DNA of 64,000 nucleotides from Gnetum montanum (Eukaryota > Streptophyta > Gnetopsida > Gnetales > Gnetaceae). Location: the NCBI GenBank assembly GCA_015680685.1, contig MNCI01002682.1, positions 800,430 to 864,429 of the forward strand. The letters run 5' to 3'. The notes beneath the pieces were generated by a model, which saw only the letters and a list, made by a program, of their open reading frames with translations, ran no database searches and was not told where the DNA came from. Shown piece after piece: positions 20,866-33,066 of this stretch; positions within the stretch are counted from its first letter, which is position 1, and the number at the start of each line of letters is the position of its first letter. The translations under genes and the position numbers were made by a program.

Positions 20866-22290
20866 GAATCTCACTCTATTTCTAGTTTTTTTTTGTGGAA
20901 TTTTCTTTGTAGAGGAAATTAGGAGTAGATTGGCAAAATTGTGCTCAAATGTTTTTGTGAAAACTTATTTGTTACAAGTAATGTACTATAAGGACTATAT
21001 AGACCAAGTGACTTGAAAAAATAAAAATCTTTAATGATTCATAGTATTCAACAAGGTTAGCTGAATTTTTATTATAGCTAGTTATAGTTTCATACACAAA
21101 CCCCACCATTCCAACATTCACAACACCAACTACACATTCATGCTTGGTTCGCTCTATAACTACTAAGTCTATTTGGAGGTATCTGGGCCTTGGTGTTGTC
21201 AGAAGACCAGCAAGCACCTAAACCTTGTTTGAAGAACACCTTCGTTTTTCGTGACCCTGGTCATGAAACCAAAGGCCCCACAACGTTGGTGGTCCCAAAC
21301 AGTTGCCAATAGAATCAAGTTCAAGAACTTTGATCAATGATGTTACCATCCCAATTTGCATCTATATAAACTTCTATAGCCTTTGATGAGATAGCTTTGC
21401 AGACTAATCCATAAGATATTATACTTTTGATATATCGTAAGATTAAGAAGGCTACTTGCATATGGTGATAATTAGGTATTTTCATTGCCATGGCTAACTA
21501 GTTAAGAACATATTAAATATCTAGTCTCATGTTCATAAGATACATAAGAGCACCAATAATCTATTGTGTAGGTCAACGATATCTTTCTCAACCCTGATTT
21601 TGAATCCAAGAGCCATAGGAATATAAGTTTTTTTACATTCCATCATATTGTATTTCTCTCAACCTTGATTTTGAATCCAAAAGGCATAGGAATATAAGTT
21701 TTTTTACATTCCATCATATTGTATTTCTCTAATAAATTAGTTATGTATTTCATGTAAGATAGGATGATTTCATTTGTCTTTTGTCTTAACTTCATTCCCA
21801 AGTAGTAGTATGCTAGATCGAGGTTTGAAATATCAAATAGTAGAGATAACTAATGTTTAAACTTCTCTACGATCTTTGTTTCCATTGTTGCCCATATATC
21901 ATCTACGTGAAATGTGAGGAGCATCTGAATTTTCCCTTTACCATTTAGTATGTGTATCTTACTATATTTTTTGACACCGTACTCTTCGTGCTTATTTGAG
22001 ACCATATATTGCTTTTTGTAGCTTACACACTAGCTTGTCATTCTTGAGAAATCCTTCTGATTGTTCCATATAAATTTATTCTTGTAAATTGTAAATTGCC
22101 ATATAAAGATGCAGAATTAACATAAATTTGGTGAATTTTCTATTTCAACTTGGTAGATAGGATGATTATTATTTTTAATATAACCATTCATGTTGCAAGG
22201 GCAAAAGTTTCTTCACAATCTATACCCTTAATTTGAGAAAATCTTTTTGCAATTAATCTTGCCTTTCATCTTTCTTCAACTTGTAAAAAT
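20866..22290 (-). pseudogene. Copia reverse transcriptase/RNase H remnant
   Basis: The reverse complement shows the C-terminal reverse transcriptase of a Copia element: MKYITNLLEKYNMMECKKT, then IGALMYLMNMRLDI (LIGSLMYLTxTRPDI pattern), AMAMKIPNYHHMQVAFLILR, and VYIDANWDG (the YTDADWAG of RNase H). Toward 20900 a decayed VFTKTFEHNFANL may be the ADIFTK end. A 71-bp internal tandem duplication and many stops break it. The host Gypsy element inserted at its 3' side (CCATT). Confidence 0.8.
21586..21727. repeat. 71-bp tandem duplication in Copia pol
   Basis: Units 21586-21656 and 21657-21727 (starting TCTCAACC(C/T)TGATTTTGAATCC) differ at only a few bases. Seventy-one is not a multiple of three, so the duplication also shifts the reading frame. 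Confidence 0.9.
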
Positions 22291-22851
22291 TTAACGGTTC
22301 GGTTGACACCTTTATACCCATAGAGCAGATTTTATGAATTAATGTTAAGATTTTATTAAAATAAACATTATTAGTGATTGGAAGATAGCGTACGAGTACG
22401 CGATGGCAATGGCTCATGGACAGTTTAGTCATTTTCTTTGAGAAATGAAAACGCAGCAACATAAGCAAATGGTCTGCGTACTGTCATAACCGGTGAAACA
22501 TAGTTTCTGTGTTAATTTCTCACGTCATTACCAACAGTGAAAGCCTTTGCAAGGATAAATACAATAATACTGCCGTTGATGATTTAAATCAAACTTATTT
22601 GGCTGAGTTGGTAAGTGGCAGAGGGACCCGTGATGATTCATCTTCAGCTGAATTTGAAAAATATTTATATCTCCTGAAACGGATATAGGAAAAAAATTAT
22701 ATAATATAATGAAAACTCAGAAATGGTCCAGCCAATGCAGGAGATTCATATGAAATTAATTATTATATTTTTATCCGTCACAATGTGGCTTTGTATCATC
22801 AACGATATAAATTAGAAATGACAGCCAAACGATGATGACGGTGCCGACAAC
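22291..22851. other. Stretch without clear feature
   Basis: This is less repetitive than its surroundings. Plus-strand pieces such as LNQTYLAELVSGRGT (about 22585-22630) look coding but are not recognised. They might belong to the same captured gene as the bZIP-like motif that follows. Confidence 0.3.
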
Positions 22852-23030
22852 GCGGCAGAATGCACTCTACGATCTGACGCTGAGTGAGATGCAGAACCAG
22901 CAGCATTGTTAAACAAGGCAGGGAAAACTCTGAGCAAAAACATTGAATATATAAAAAATTCATCTGCTCAGCCATCTACATTCATGTCCTACAGTGGAGT
23001 AGGACACAAAGCAGTGGAGTGAGTTGCGAT
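22852..23030 (+). pseudogene. ABI5/AREB-like bZIP N-terminal fragment
   Basis: At 22852-22899 the plus strand reads RQNALYDLTLSEMQNQ, close to the conserved RQxSxYSLTLDExQN motif near the N-terminus of group-A plant bZIP factors, where kinases phosphorylate the serine. One frame over, GKTLSKNIEYIKNSSA (about 22920-22970) resembles the following GKxLxSMNMDELLKxxW motif. The key serine is replaced by alanine and a stop follows. The leucine zipper is not seen. The call rests on two short motifs in the right order, so moderate confidence only. Confidence 0.5.
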
Positions 23031-24579
23031 GCCATATGAATCTAAAGTATTTATTTTCACATAATGCTGGCCATGACACACATGGAAAAAAAAAGCTGTG
23101 TATTTTTGGCTGGACTTAAAATGTGGCAGGAACTTCATTTATGAAAACCAAAACACACGCTAAAACAACTAAAATACATGGGCAAAAACTTGGAATTTTT
23201 TTTTCTTCCGATTTCACACAGCAGAAAGAGTCCCTCAGCAGCAAGGGTTAGTTTTTAATACAAATCGAAACCATTCTAACATTAGCAATGTTCAATTGCA
23301 AGGCAGGCAACATATTTTCTGAAAAGCTACCTTTTTAAATCAAGAAACTTAAAATAAAGGAACAGCCTATAGCTTCAAAAGGCGTGGTGTTGAAAACAGG
23401 AAAGCTGCAAACAACTTACAAATTTGAACCAAGGTTTGTAACATAAGATTGCATTTGATCTCAAACCTTCATCAATGTTATCTTAAGTTGAATTAAAAAA
23501 ATTTTAAATTGTTTTATTTTGTTTACCACATATATTCATATGCAAATTGTTCTTATAATGTGCTCATCATTTTTGTTGTTTTTATAATTTACTCCTCATC
23601 TTCACTGTAGTTTAAGTTTAAAAATAAACAGCCTCAAACAAAACAGAACAGAGAAACAAAGCACATGCAAGGAGAATCTTTTTCAAACATAAAAGAATGC
23701 AATGAAGAGCATATGCAAGGTGAATCTTTTTCAGGAATAAAAAATGCAATGAAGAATACTTTTTACAGTAATGGTTACTGCAGATTAAAAAACGCAATAT
23801 TACTTACTGTCAGGAATGTCAATATTGGTGCAATAATAATTCAATGCTTCTGCACTTCCTTGTTTTTCCTTTGAACTTCATTCCAGACTTTTATAACAAA
23901 ACAATATTCTTTGATCGGAGAAAGCCTTGCTGGGAATACAATGGTTGATCCATCGCCAACATCTTTAATAACTAAACACAAGACTAGATATCAAGCACCT
24001 GAATACAAAGCATATATTTTAATCAAAAATTGGCTGAGATGTATATGATTAATTCCTTCGAGTGTTATTGCCATGAAATGTGACCATTATTTTGAATGTC
24101 ATAGTTATTTAAATTAGATTCCATTAACTTGGACTTTTTCTCTCTAATTTTATTTTACTTAAATATATCATGTATAGACCACTAACTATTAACTTGGATT
24201 TAATTAAAAGTAAAATTAATTGATGGATGTGATGCGGCAGAAGTTGTAGCATAAGACTTTAGGGATCGCTCTTTTTCTACTTTGAGAAGAATTGAGAAAG
24301 AAGTAGTCCTAATTCAACTTCAAAAAAGTTATTAATAGTAAGTTTTTTTTCTAATTTTCTTTAGATGTAAGTATGGATTGATTGAATTAATAACTTTAAT
24401 AAATATAGTTAAAGCTCATCTCTTGGTTGAAAGGTTGTGGGTTTGATTCTTGCTTTTCGTTACATGGGTAATAATAGTGGAGTATCCTTGTGGTGGAACT
24501 CTTTTATTTAGTGGGTTACATTTTAACAATCCATTTCAAAAACATGAAATTTTGGAAAATCAAACAATTATGTAATAAG
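23031..24579. other. AT-rich stretch without recognised feature
   Basis: Contains an imperfect direct repeat (CATGCAAGGAGAATCTTTTTC at 23664 and ATGCAAGGTGAATCTTTTTC at 23713). No coding domain is seen. If the downstream helicase belongs to a Helitron, its Rep domain should lie here, but I cannot find HUH or paired-tyrosine motifs. Confidence 0.4.
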
Positions 24580-25985
24580 TAAATATTTTACATTTAGTTA
24601 TAAAAACAAAGAGGCATCAATGTTGAGGACTTGACTACAACCAATTGTTATTCAAATATATCCTAGATTTAGAGTACCTTCAAATTCATGAGAGGAAAAT
24701 AAGATAGATTATTATTATGCACAGTTGCTACTACACTATTCTTTTAGAAATGTAAGATTTGATCTAGGAAGAAATGATAATGAAATTAAACTAAAATGAA
24801 TTTCTATGAAAGATGTTATACTATACATATCATCTCATATCCATGTAAAATTTTTATGGCTAGCATTCCATATATTTGTAATGTTGGATTTTGTGTATCA
24901 ATAAAGGAAAGATGATCCATGAGAATAAAGATTTAGAAATGTTTTGATGAATATACCAAAAGAAAAACTCTATGATGTTGATTATTATTTTTTGAGCTTG
25001 AAAATGGATATTCCATCAGCATCAGATGGGCAAGAGGATATTGTACTTTTGTTTGATACAAAGGATGAGGGGCATATGAATGATGAAAAAGTATTGTTAA
25101 AGTTATAAAAGTTAGTTGCATGGTACATAGTAGATATAAAGGCAAATGATGTTAGATTCTAGGATGATGGAGAAGGAGAATTAGATCAAGTTGTATTTAT
25201 TCATGAAACTATAAGGATTATGCTTGTTAATCTATGACTAAAAGCAGGATTAAATGGTATAGTAGAAAAATAATTTACAATTCCCATTGTAAGAAAAGAG
25301 ATACCAATGTGGAGGACTCGATCACAACTAATTGCTATCAAAGTATACTCTAGATTTAGAGTACCTTTAAGAATAGGAGAAGAAAAATGGATAGATTATT
25401 GTTCGGAATAATTACTATTGCACTATCCTTTTAGAGATGTAAGATGTAATATAAGAAGAAATGATAATGAAATTAAACTAAAATGGATTTCTTTGAAAGT
25501 TGTTATACTATACCTATCATCTCAAATCCATGTAAAATCTTTATGGTTAGCATTCAATACATTTATAATGTTGGATGCTATCTATCGATAAAGGGGAGAT
25601 GATACATGATAGCAAAGATTTAGAGAATTTTTGATGAATATACAAGAAGGAAAAATCAATGATTCTAATTATGCTTTTTTGAGCTAAAAAATGGATCTTC
25701 CATTGAGATGAGATCTGCAAGATGGGTTTAAGGATTTTATGCATTTGTTTGATAAAAAGAATAAGGTTCATACATATAATGAAAAAATATTGCTAAAATT
25801 ATAGAAGCTAGTTGCATGGTGCATAGTAGATAGAAATACAAATGGTGTTAGATTTTGAAATAATGGATAAGGAGAATTAGATTGAGTTGTATTTATCTAT
25901 GAAACTACAAGGGTTATGCGTATAGTTAATCTATGACTAGAAGCAAGATTGATTAATGATGTATTATAAGATATTAAAAAATAAT
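24580..25985 (+). repeat. 687-bp tandem duplication within helicase
   Basis: Unit one about 24580-25265 and unit two about 25266-25985. Paired landmarks lie 687 bp apart: TAGATTTAGAGTACC at 24664 and 25351, GATGATCCAT/GATGATACAT at 24911 and 25598. The copies have diverged substantially, so the duplication is old. Confidence 0.85.
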
Positions 25986-26360
25986 TTATAGTCCCCACTA
26001 TAAACCTCCACAACTACCATAATATATTATTATTAAGTTTAGCTCTTACATTGAAATACTATATGATTAATAACATCCTTGATAAGTATCCATTCTATTG
26101 ATCATATGTGGAGGATCTCACCAACTATCATTGAGATTAATATAGGCTTTAACTATATATAAGTCACAGAGAATAACCTTACAGAAAGCATATGTAGATG
26201 TTAGTAGTAAAGAAATAATAGGTCTTACGTTTCTAACACTATCTCAAGTAAAGGATATCGATATTTTAAAGATATTCCCTTTGATTTTCAAAGAAATATA
26301 CATCAAGATATTAAAGGCTTTTCACCTTCAAAGTATATTAGATGAAGAGTAGGTATTAAA
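24580..26360 (+). pseudogene. Helitron-type (PIF1-like) helicase remnant
   Basis: Across many stops the plus strand reads as a Helitron helicase C-terminal region. Unit one has PIVIQIYPRFRVPSNS and DYYYAQLLLHYSFRNVRFDL (Helitron pattern xRxxPRFxxPxx...YxRxxLLLHxPFR). After the second unit come TRVMRIVNL and a VPTIN stretch (GTRLIVRxL...IPRI). Next is QLSLRLI-ALTIYKSQRITL (QFPLRLAWAxTIHKSQGxTL, helicase motif with KSQG), then KAYVDVSSKEIIGLTFLTLS (VALSRV motif VI region). The order is correct. Walker A and B and the Rep nuclease are not seen. A 687-bp internal tandem duplication repeats the LLLHYPFR part. It could also derive from a cellular PIF1 gene, but the PRFxxP...LLLH motif points to a Helitron. 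Confidence 0.7.
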
Positions 26361-27169
26361 TCTAACACAGAATGATTTTACAATTTACCTAATGATGTAT
26401 TTTTACTATTGTGGATGTCAGAACATTTGCTGTTATGGCATTTTTAATTATGAATATCTAAACATTGATCAGTCATGATATATTTTAACTTGTTTTTAGT
26501 CTTTGAACAATTTATAGTATGGTCTTACAATTTACTCTATTTATGATTATAGTTTTATGAATTATTAACTTTAGAAAACAATCTCTAACTTAACAACTAC
26601 CTTTAGAAAATTGGATTGATGTATAACTATGCATAAAGTATTTTTAAATTTTTATGTTTAAATGGTCTCTTTAAGTGATGACTAGCTTAGTTATATATTT
26701 ATAATATATATCAATAGTTTAGCCGAGAAAATCATCTTTGTTAATAAGTAATAAGGTATTTGAATAAAATATTTCATAGCTTTTATGCAATTGCTATGTT
26801 TGTAGCCTTGGGCATATCCTATATATGCATGTACTTTCCCAAGAAAATGTATAATGCATGACAACCGATAAGCCAGAAACAAAGTGTAGATGTTGAGGTC
26901 ATTAACATTGGTGAACGAATGGTAAAAGTAGAGACCTTATTCAAAAATAAAACATAGTAAAGACAAGCTAGTAAAATAATTCCTCTCATTCAAGGATTAA
27001 ATTTGATGGATTTATAGCACCTATAGCATAATGCCCTACCTCATTATGTCACCACGAAGATTTAAACATATATTTGCCTTAATTATTTGGATTTTCTTTC
27101 AAAATGTTATCCTATGATCATGCATTAGTAAAGGTTAAAACATAGGCCATGGCTTAAGAAAATGGTATA
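26361..27169. other. AT-rich stretch without recognised feature
   Basis: No coding motif or repeat boundary is seen. A Helitron 3' end (short hairpin then CTRR) would be expected somewhere here; I could not identify one convincingly. Confidence 0.4.
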
Positions 27170-27174
27170 GTTGG

Positions 27175-27997
27175 TGATGAGTGGCGAGGTACCCATACAC
27201 TCAACCATACAAATATGAGCGTTCATGCATGATCCGGTCGAACTCTGTAGATGGGCTAGTTGTGGTATCTAGATAGTTACACATTGATCATAGTTCATTG
27301 TCTTCCCACCTGGACTAGTATTTGCTTTGTCATATATGGTTTAGTCCAGAGTGAGGTGTATGATGTGGTCCTAAACTAGTGCTACTCTTAGAGGCAATGG
27401 AAAATAACTTTGTTTAAGCTAAGAGGGAATGGGAGGAGAGAATCTAAGCTAACCTAAGTGCGATGAGCATTTGTCCTTAATCATTCGTACACATCTTCGA
27501 CCTCGTGTACTACTATTGGGATTACCAAGCGCATGTTGTAGGTACGCTATTGGGATACCAAGTAGTCACACTTAAATGCTCATGATTAAGTCCTACTCAT
27601 TCTGTGTTTATAGGAGAGGAAGGTAAAGAGATATTAAGTAAGAAAGCAATAAATAACAGTTAAAACTAAGTGAATGCTACAATGATGAAGTAATCTTGAT
27701 CTTTATTTCCGATCATGCGCATGTCCAAGTATGTCACACTCAAATAAAGGTTCTGTACAATTACAATCATCACACTGTAGGCATGCACTGGGGAAAGAGT
27801 TGAGATGAACTAAAAATGACAAAAAGAATTTAATCTAACACTAACTCCTCTATGACTCTCCTATGCACCCAATTGTGTATTTATAGGCTCACATAGGAAC
27901 CACGATATCATGTATCTGATATCACTAGTGAGGCCGAAATAGCACGTACTCAATATTGAGAGTTCGATATCAAAACCTGATAAATCATGGTTTGTCA
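27175..27997 (-). repeat. 3' LTR of E2
   Basis: From TGATGAGTGGCGAGG to TTTGTCA (decayed CATCA), 823 bp. Pairs with 32228-33061. Confidence 0.9.
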
Positions 27998-28189
27998 TAC
28001 CATCAGAACCGAATGAAAACTCATCCTTGACTCGAACAAAATGAGAACAAGCCCCATTGATTACACAGTGGATAGGTATGGGATTATTGACCGACCAAGA
28101 ATTTATTCATGCTATAGTGGAGGATTGCATAGAACAAAATTGGAACATGGACACAAAATTACAAAAGTACAAAACTTTATTGGAACTCA

Positions 28190-28632
28190 TGTGGTTCCAA
28201 GTGGTGGTGGTTCCTCCATGGGTCACTTCCCTTTATCTTGTGCTCCAGTTTTTGGAATTTGATGGCTCTGAAGGAGTTCCTGGAGCTTTTCCTCTTCAGT
28301 TTGGGGGTCCTGTGCCATCCATGATGATGCTCCAATATTTGATGGAGTTGGCACCTCCCATATACATGGCAGTTATGGGAACATCTGATTTGCCTTGACA
28401 TGCCATGCCGCAAATAGCTGTCGTTCTTCTTCATAGGATCGAGCCTTGACCTCTCCACCTTTTGCTTGGCCAGATTGTGTAGTTACAGGAGTTCCTTGAT
28501 GGATGCTGAATGATTGTGCCTCCTACTTTGCATGTTCTACATGAGGTCCTTGGCCTCTGCCTCCCCCTAGGTGTTCAGTTGCACCTTGAGACGGTCCTCC
28601 TTGTTGTCCTCTTTTAGGGGCTATCTATAATC
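28190..28632 (-). pseudogene. Deleted ORF3 remnant (E2)
   Basis: The part to 28440 corresponds to the host ORF3 C-terminus (5690-5935) and the part from about 28450 to its N-terminus (8276-8449). Between them roughly 2.3 kb, including the plant-transposon-protein domain and coiled coils, is missing. The start ATG is mutated (GGCTATCTATAATCAC in place of GGCCATCTGTAATCAC). The 47-53 kb copy has the same joint. Confidence 0.75.
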
Positions 28633-30060
28633 ACACAAAGATCAATTGTTAGTAAGGTTATTGAAAGAAGTTCTATTATTTCATACCTGACTCATTGCAT
28701 TTAATAAATGTTGAATTCTTTGCTTAGTATGATTTTAGAGTTAGAATTTTTTTTTCAAGGAAGTTGCCCTAAAAGTTTAATGTTGGACTTGATTTGTTTA
28801 GGTGACACATAAAAGGACATGTAATGGTTTTGAGGAATGTTTGATAAAATGATGACAAAGGAAAGAATAGATTTGGCAATGAAGTACTCAGAGGGTATAA
28901 AATGATGTGGTGGTGTGCAACAAGTACAAATTACAAAATTCGTGCAAGTGGGCCCTCCCCAAAGTAGTTTCCTACCTATCATGCCCTTACATAACTATAC
29001 CCAAAAATGTTCGTAGGCACTAAAGGTTTAAATGTAATCTCCACTAGTTGCACAAAGCACACACATGTAGATATGACTATGATGAGATATGAATTCAATG
29101 CTACACAAGACATGAGACACAAATACATGAACAACAAGATGAGGCGAATTGTAGAAGGGATTGTAGAGATTGGGACATGAGGTAATTGACCCAAGGCACG
29201 ATGAATCTTGAGTGTAGGATGTGATTAATTTGTCATTGGCCCATTGTTCCAAAATCAAGACCAAGTCCATTCCTTCGATCAGTGACATCGCATTGCTTCA
29301 TCTAATGATGGACAACCATAAGAGCACCATGACAACAAGGTGTATGATCACTTGGTGTTTTGTTTAAGGGAGGAGTGATTTGGAATTTCTTTGCGGCACA
29401 TTTGTTTTTTTCTGGCCGCTTTGGCACACTTTCTCTTCTTTCTCTTTTTTTTATGTGTAATCCAGAGAAGCCGCCTACCTTTAGGCATGGATGCATGTCT
29501 TTCTAGTGGGACCCCCTAGAAGAGCATTGGGTTTCTTTTATTTAGTGCCTTTATTACTCTTACTTCCATTTTTCATTAGATATACAAGGATCTTAGTACA
29601 ACCAGGCTGCATGATAACTCTGATAGATGTCATCAAAGAGAATCCACAAGTCCCCTTGATGTCACACCCTCACCATTCCCTCGTAGTCCATCATTTTTCG
29701 CTCTAGGCATAATGAGCACAAAAGTTCTTTTAAGTTTTCATGATGATAAGAATATCATTGTACCCAGAGTAGAACCTCTTATTAATAGGATGGTTGGGCG
29801 GATGTGGTGGGCTCACTGTCCAAATAATTAGCCACTAAGACTTGATAGCATAGAACAACACCTCAACCAACGAGTCACATGAGTGTTTTATTCATAGATG
29901 AGATTACTCATAAAAAGATAAAAAGATAAAAAGACAAAACAATAAATAAAAAGCTAAAACAACAAATAAAAAGATAAAACAACAAATTGAAAGATGAAAA
30001 ACTAGAAAATAAAAAATTGTAAAATTAAAGAAAAGGAAAAACATTTATTAATTCTGTTAT
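28633..30060 (-). other. Noncoding region of E2
   Basis: It carries the family blocks at 28947-29020 (GTGGGCCCTCCCCAAAG) and 29650-29672 (CCCCTTGATGTCACACCC), and an A-rich stretch at 29920-30020 beside the gag end. No coding domain. Confidence 0.6.
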
Positions 30061-32094
30061 TTAGAATGGGGGATATCCCCCATAACTAAAATTTTGATCA
30101 TAGCGAGAATTAATAAATGGAATGGTTGGATCCATGCATTTTGAAAATATTGGCGTATGGTCATATCCAAACGACTAGGTTTCCTTTGATGTGGTGGTTG
30201 GAATGTACCCAATTTGGGGTTTACACACTTGATTAAAGTAGGCATAATGGGGAAAATTATGAGATTTAGTCATGTAATAAGGAGTTGACCCACTACGACA
30301 CCCATGACTGTAAGTTGGTATGCAAGGATCAATATGTCTCCCTACATCGTTATATTCATTGGGCTGCATGGTTGTTGGAGTGTTGATTGGTGGCCCTGAT
30401 AAGGTAACAGGAGGCGGTGTGTTCCAGGAGACAGATGCATCACAGCGTTGAACTTGCATTTGGTTGGAGGGTGCAGTGGTTTCAGAACCATGTTATCTCT
30501 TTCTTTGGTCATGCCTAAAGAAATGATGCTTTTGACATTGTGGAGGACCCCCATTGTTGTTGACTGTAGTAGCACAAGTAACGTTTGTGGGTTGGTGCTA
30601 TGGTGCAAAACCTTCTGGTACAATTGGTGGCGATGTACAAGGAGGTGAAGGATAAGAATATTGAGGGTGAGGAGAAGTGTAAGGAACATGAGGTGGTGAT
30701 CATCTTGGATAGGATATGGGTTGATAGTATTTAGGAGAATGATAACAACGTGGTGAGATAAAGGATGTTGACTTGGTTGGGGAAATAGGATGCTGAACCT
30801 AATAAGTGCTTGTGTTCGGATGATATGAAGGGTGTGACCAGTTTGGAGGTGGCTTGCCCCATGATTGGGATTTTTGCCACTATGATTGAGCACAGTATTT
30901 TTGTACAAACTTTGGATGTAACATTCTTCCCCAATGCTCATGTAAATGTGACAGGATTGGGCATTGACCTTTGGGGTGATTGTATAGGAAAATGTTACAT
31001 TGATACGTATGATTAGGAGTTGAGTTCTTATTCTCTTCAACCCTTCTTTCCAATTGTCTAAGGGTGTCCTGTCCTGCTTCTTGGTTCGTCATGGTTCTAC
31101 CTCTAATAGTGTTGGCATATTCTTCACATTTTTCATGTATCCATTTTGTCATCTTATTGACCTTTGCCTCAATTTCATCTAATGATTGTAGGACTGGCAA
31201 AGGTGGTTCCACCTCCTTAAGGTGAGTTGATATTTCTCCTCTTCATGATTATGGACCTTTGCTAATCCAAGATTTTGATCCCATTGAGAGCTTTCAACAT
31301 TCTCCCATTTAGCCATTTCTCCTTCTTCTTTTGCTACCCGCTTAATAAGCTCTTGGAATTGATGGGTTCCTAGCTCATATAGTTGACCTGGGACATACAT
31401 CCCTAGGGTCTCCCTTGTTTCATTATGGAGCCCATCCATGATGTGGAACATTAGCCTTTCCTCAGAGAATCCATGGCCTCGGCAATTGTTTAATAACAAA
31501 TAGTATCTTTCTAAGGCCATGTCCAAGTGTTCATGTTTCCCTTGTTTCCATTCTTGGATTTGTCTCCTCAAGGCTGACACTCTTGCATAGGTTTGTTATC
31601 TTTCATTGAAGAGTTCTACCATTGTCAGCCAGTGTTGAATTGATTTTGGCCTTGAGGACCTATACCATACTTTTGCTTGGCCAACGAGTGGCATAGGAAA
31701 GAGCTTAAGTTTTTTCCACCCATTATCAATATTGTTCCATACACAGACATCATGGAAGCCTTGTAAATGATGTTGCGGATCTAAGTCATAGCCTCCAGAA
31801 AACTTGGAAAAGTTGTTTAAATCAAGCCTGGGTAGAAGAATTTTCTTACGATGCCTACAAGATATTCGAACAACCTCTTGTATATAGGTTCTTAGTGGCC
31901 AGCAGAGGTTCATCATCACTAGGTAGGTTATGAGTTTGTAATTTGGGATGATGTTGTCTTTGTTTATGTACATAGGAGGCCCTTGCATTAGGTTGAGTAC
32001 TCCAAACTTTGTCTTAATCATCATATAATTCATTGGTTCTCCAATGAATTGCCTTAGTTGTTGTTTCATTATCATAGTCTTGTGAGAGAGACAT
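30061..32094 (-). pseudogene. Gag of E2
   Basis: Starts at ATG 32094 (MSLSQDYDNETT), about 115 bp past the primer site. The core LDLNNFSKFSGGYDLDPQHH, LVGQAKVWYRSSRPKSIQHW, then SALRRQIQEWKQGKHEHLDM and CRGHGFSEERLMFHIMDG is well preserved, and the knuckle is CNIFLYNHPKGQC with the second cysteine changed to phenylalanine. At least two frameshifts (around 31590 and 31210) and several stops. The C-terminus is Pro/His/Ser-rich and ends near 30061 beside a PPT-like motif. Confidence 0.88.
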
Positions 32095-32208
32095 TGTTGT
32101 GAATCGTGTATGACTTAATTGAAATTAAATTTTTTTCTAAGAGATATATTGTGAATACTTTGTTACAATGATCTTGTATGATATAACTAATCTAAATAAC
32201 TAGCACCA

Positions 32209-32226
32209 TCCCTAGCAACGGTGCCA
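32209..32226 (-). other. Primer binding site of E2
   Basis: Minus strand TGGCACCGTTGCTAGGGA, the tRNA-Asp site with a few changes, one base from the 5' LTR at 32228. Confidence 0.85.
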
Positions 32227-32227
32227 A

Positions 32228-33061
32228 TGATGAGTGGCGAGGTACCCCTACACTCAACCATATGAATACGAGCATTTACGCACAATTTGGTTGAACTCTA
32301 TAGACAAGCTGGTTATGGTATCTAGATAGTTACACATTGATCATAGTTCGATGTCTTCCCACCTGGACTAGTATTTGCTTTGTCATGTATGGTTTAGTCC
32401 AGAGTGAGATGTATGATGTGGTCCTAGACTAGTGCTACTCCCAGAGGCAATGAAAAATAACTTTGTTCAAGCTAAGAGGGAAATGGAGGAGAGAATCTAA
32501 GCTTGCCTAAGTGCGATGAGCATCGATCCTTAATCATCCGTACACATCTTGCACCTCATGTACTACTACTGTAATTCCCAAGCACATGTCCTAGGTATAC
32601 TATTGGGATACCAAGTAGTCACACTTAAATGCTCATGATTAAGTTGTACTCATTCTGCATTTAATAATAAGGATAGGAGAGGAAGGTAAAGAGATATTAA
32701 GTAAGAAAGTAATAAATAATAGTTAAAACTATGTGAATGCTACAATGATGAAGTAATCTCAATCTTTATTGTTGGTCATGCATGTGTCCAAGTACATCAC
32801 ACTCAAATAAAGGTTTCATAAAATTACAATCATCACACTGCTGGCATGCACTTGGGAAAGAGTTGAGATGAACTAAAAATGACAAAAAAGATTCTAATCT
32901 AACACTAACTTCTCTATGACTCTCTCATGCACCCAATTGTGTATTTATAGGCTCACATAGGAACCATGATATCGTGTATCCAATATCACTAGTGAGGCTG
33001 CAATACCATGTACTTGATATCGAGGGTCCGATATCGGAGGCTGACAAATCATGGTTCATCA
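32228..33061 (-). repeat. 5' LTR of E2
   Basis: An 834-bp LTR from TGATGAGTGGCGAGG to TTCATCA with a TATAAATA-type box near 32940-32950 on the minus strand and GATATC motifs between it and the LTR edge. Confidence 0.92.
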
Positions 33062-33066
33062 GTTGG

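Larger units (their letters stand above)
27175..33061 (-). mobile_element. 5.9-kb non-autonomous Gypsy copy (E2)
   Basis: LTRs at 27175-27997 and 32228-33061 with exact duplication GTTGG on both sides (27170-27174, 33062-33066). Minus strand: LTR, primer site, gag, noncoding region, the two ends of ORF3 fused, a decayed purine tract, LTR. No protease or pol. It is a sister of the 47-53 kb copy and of the host copy; compared with the host it lacks about 2.35 kb of ORF3. Confidence 0.93.
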
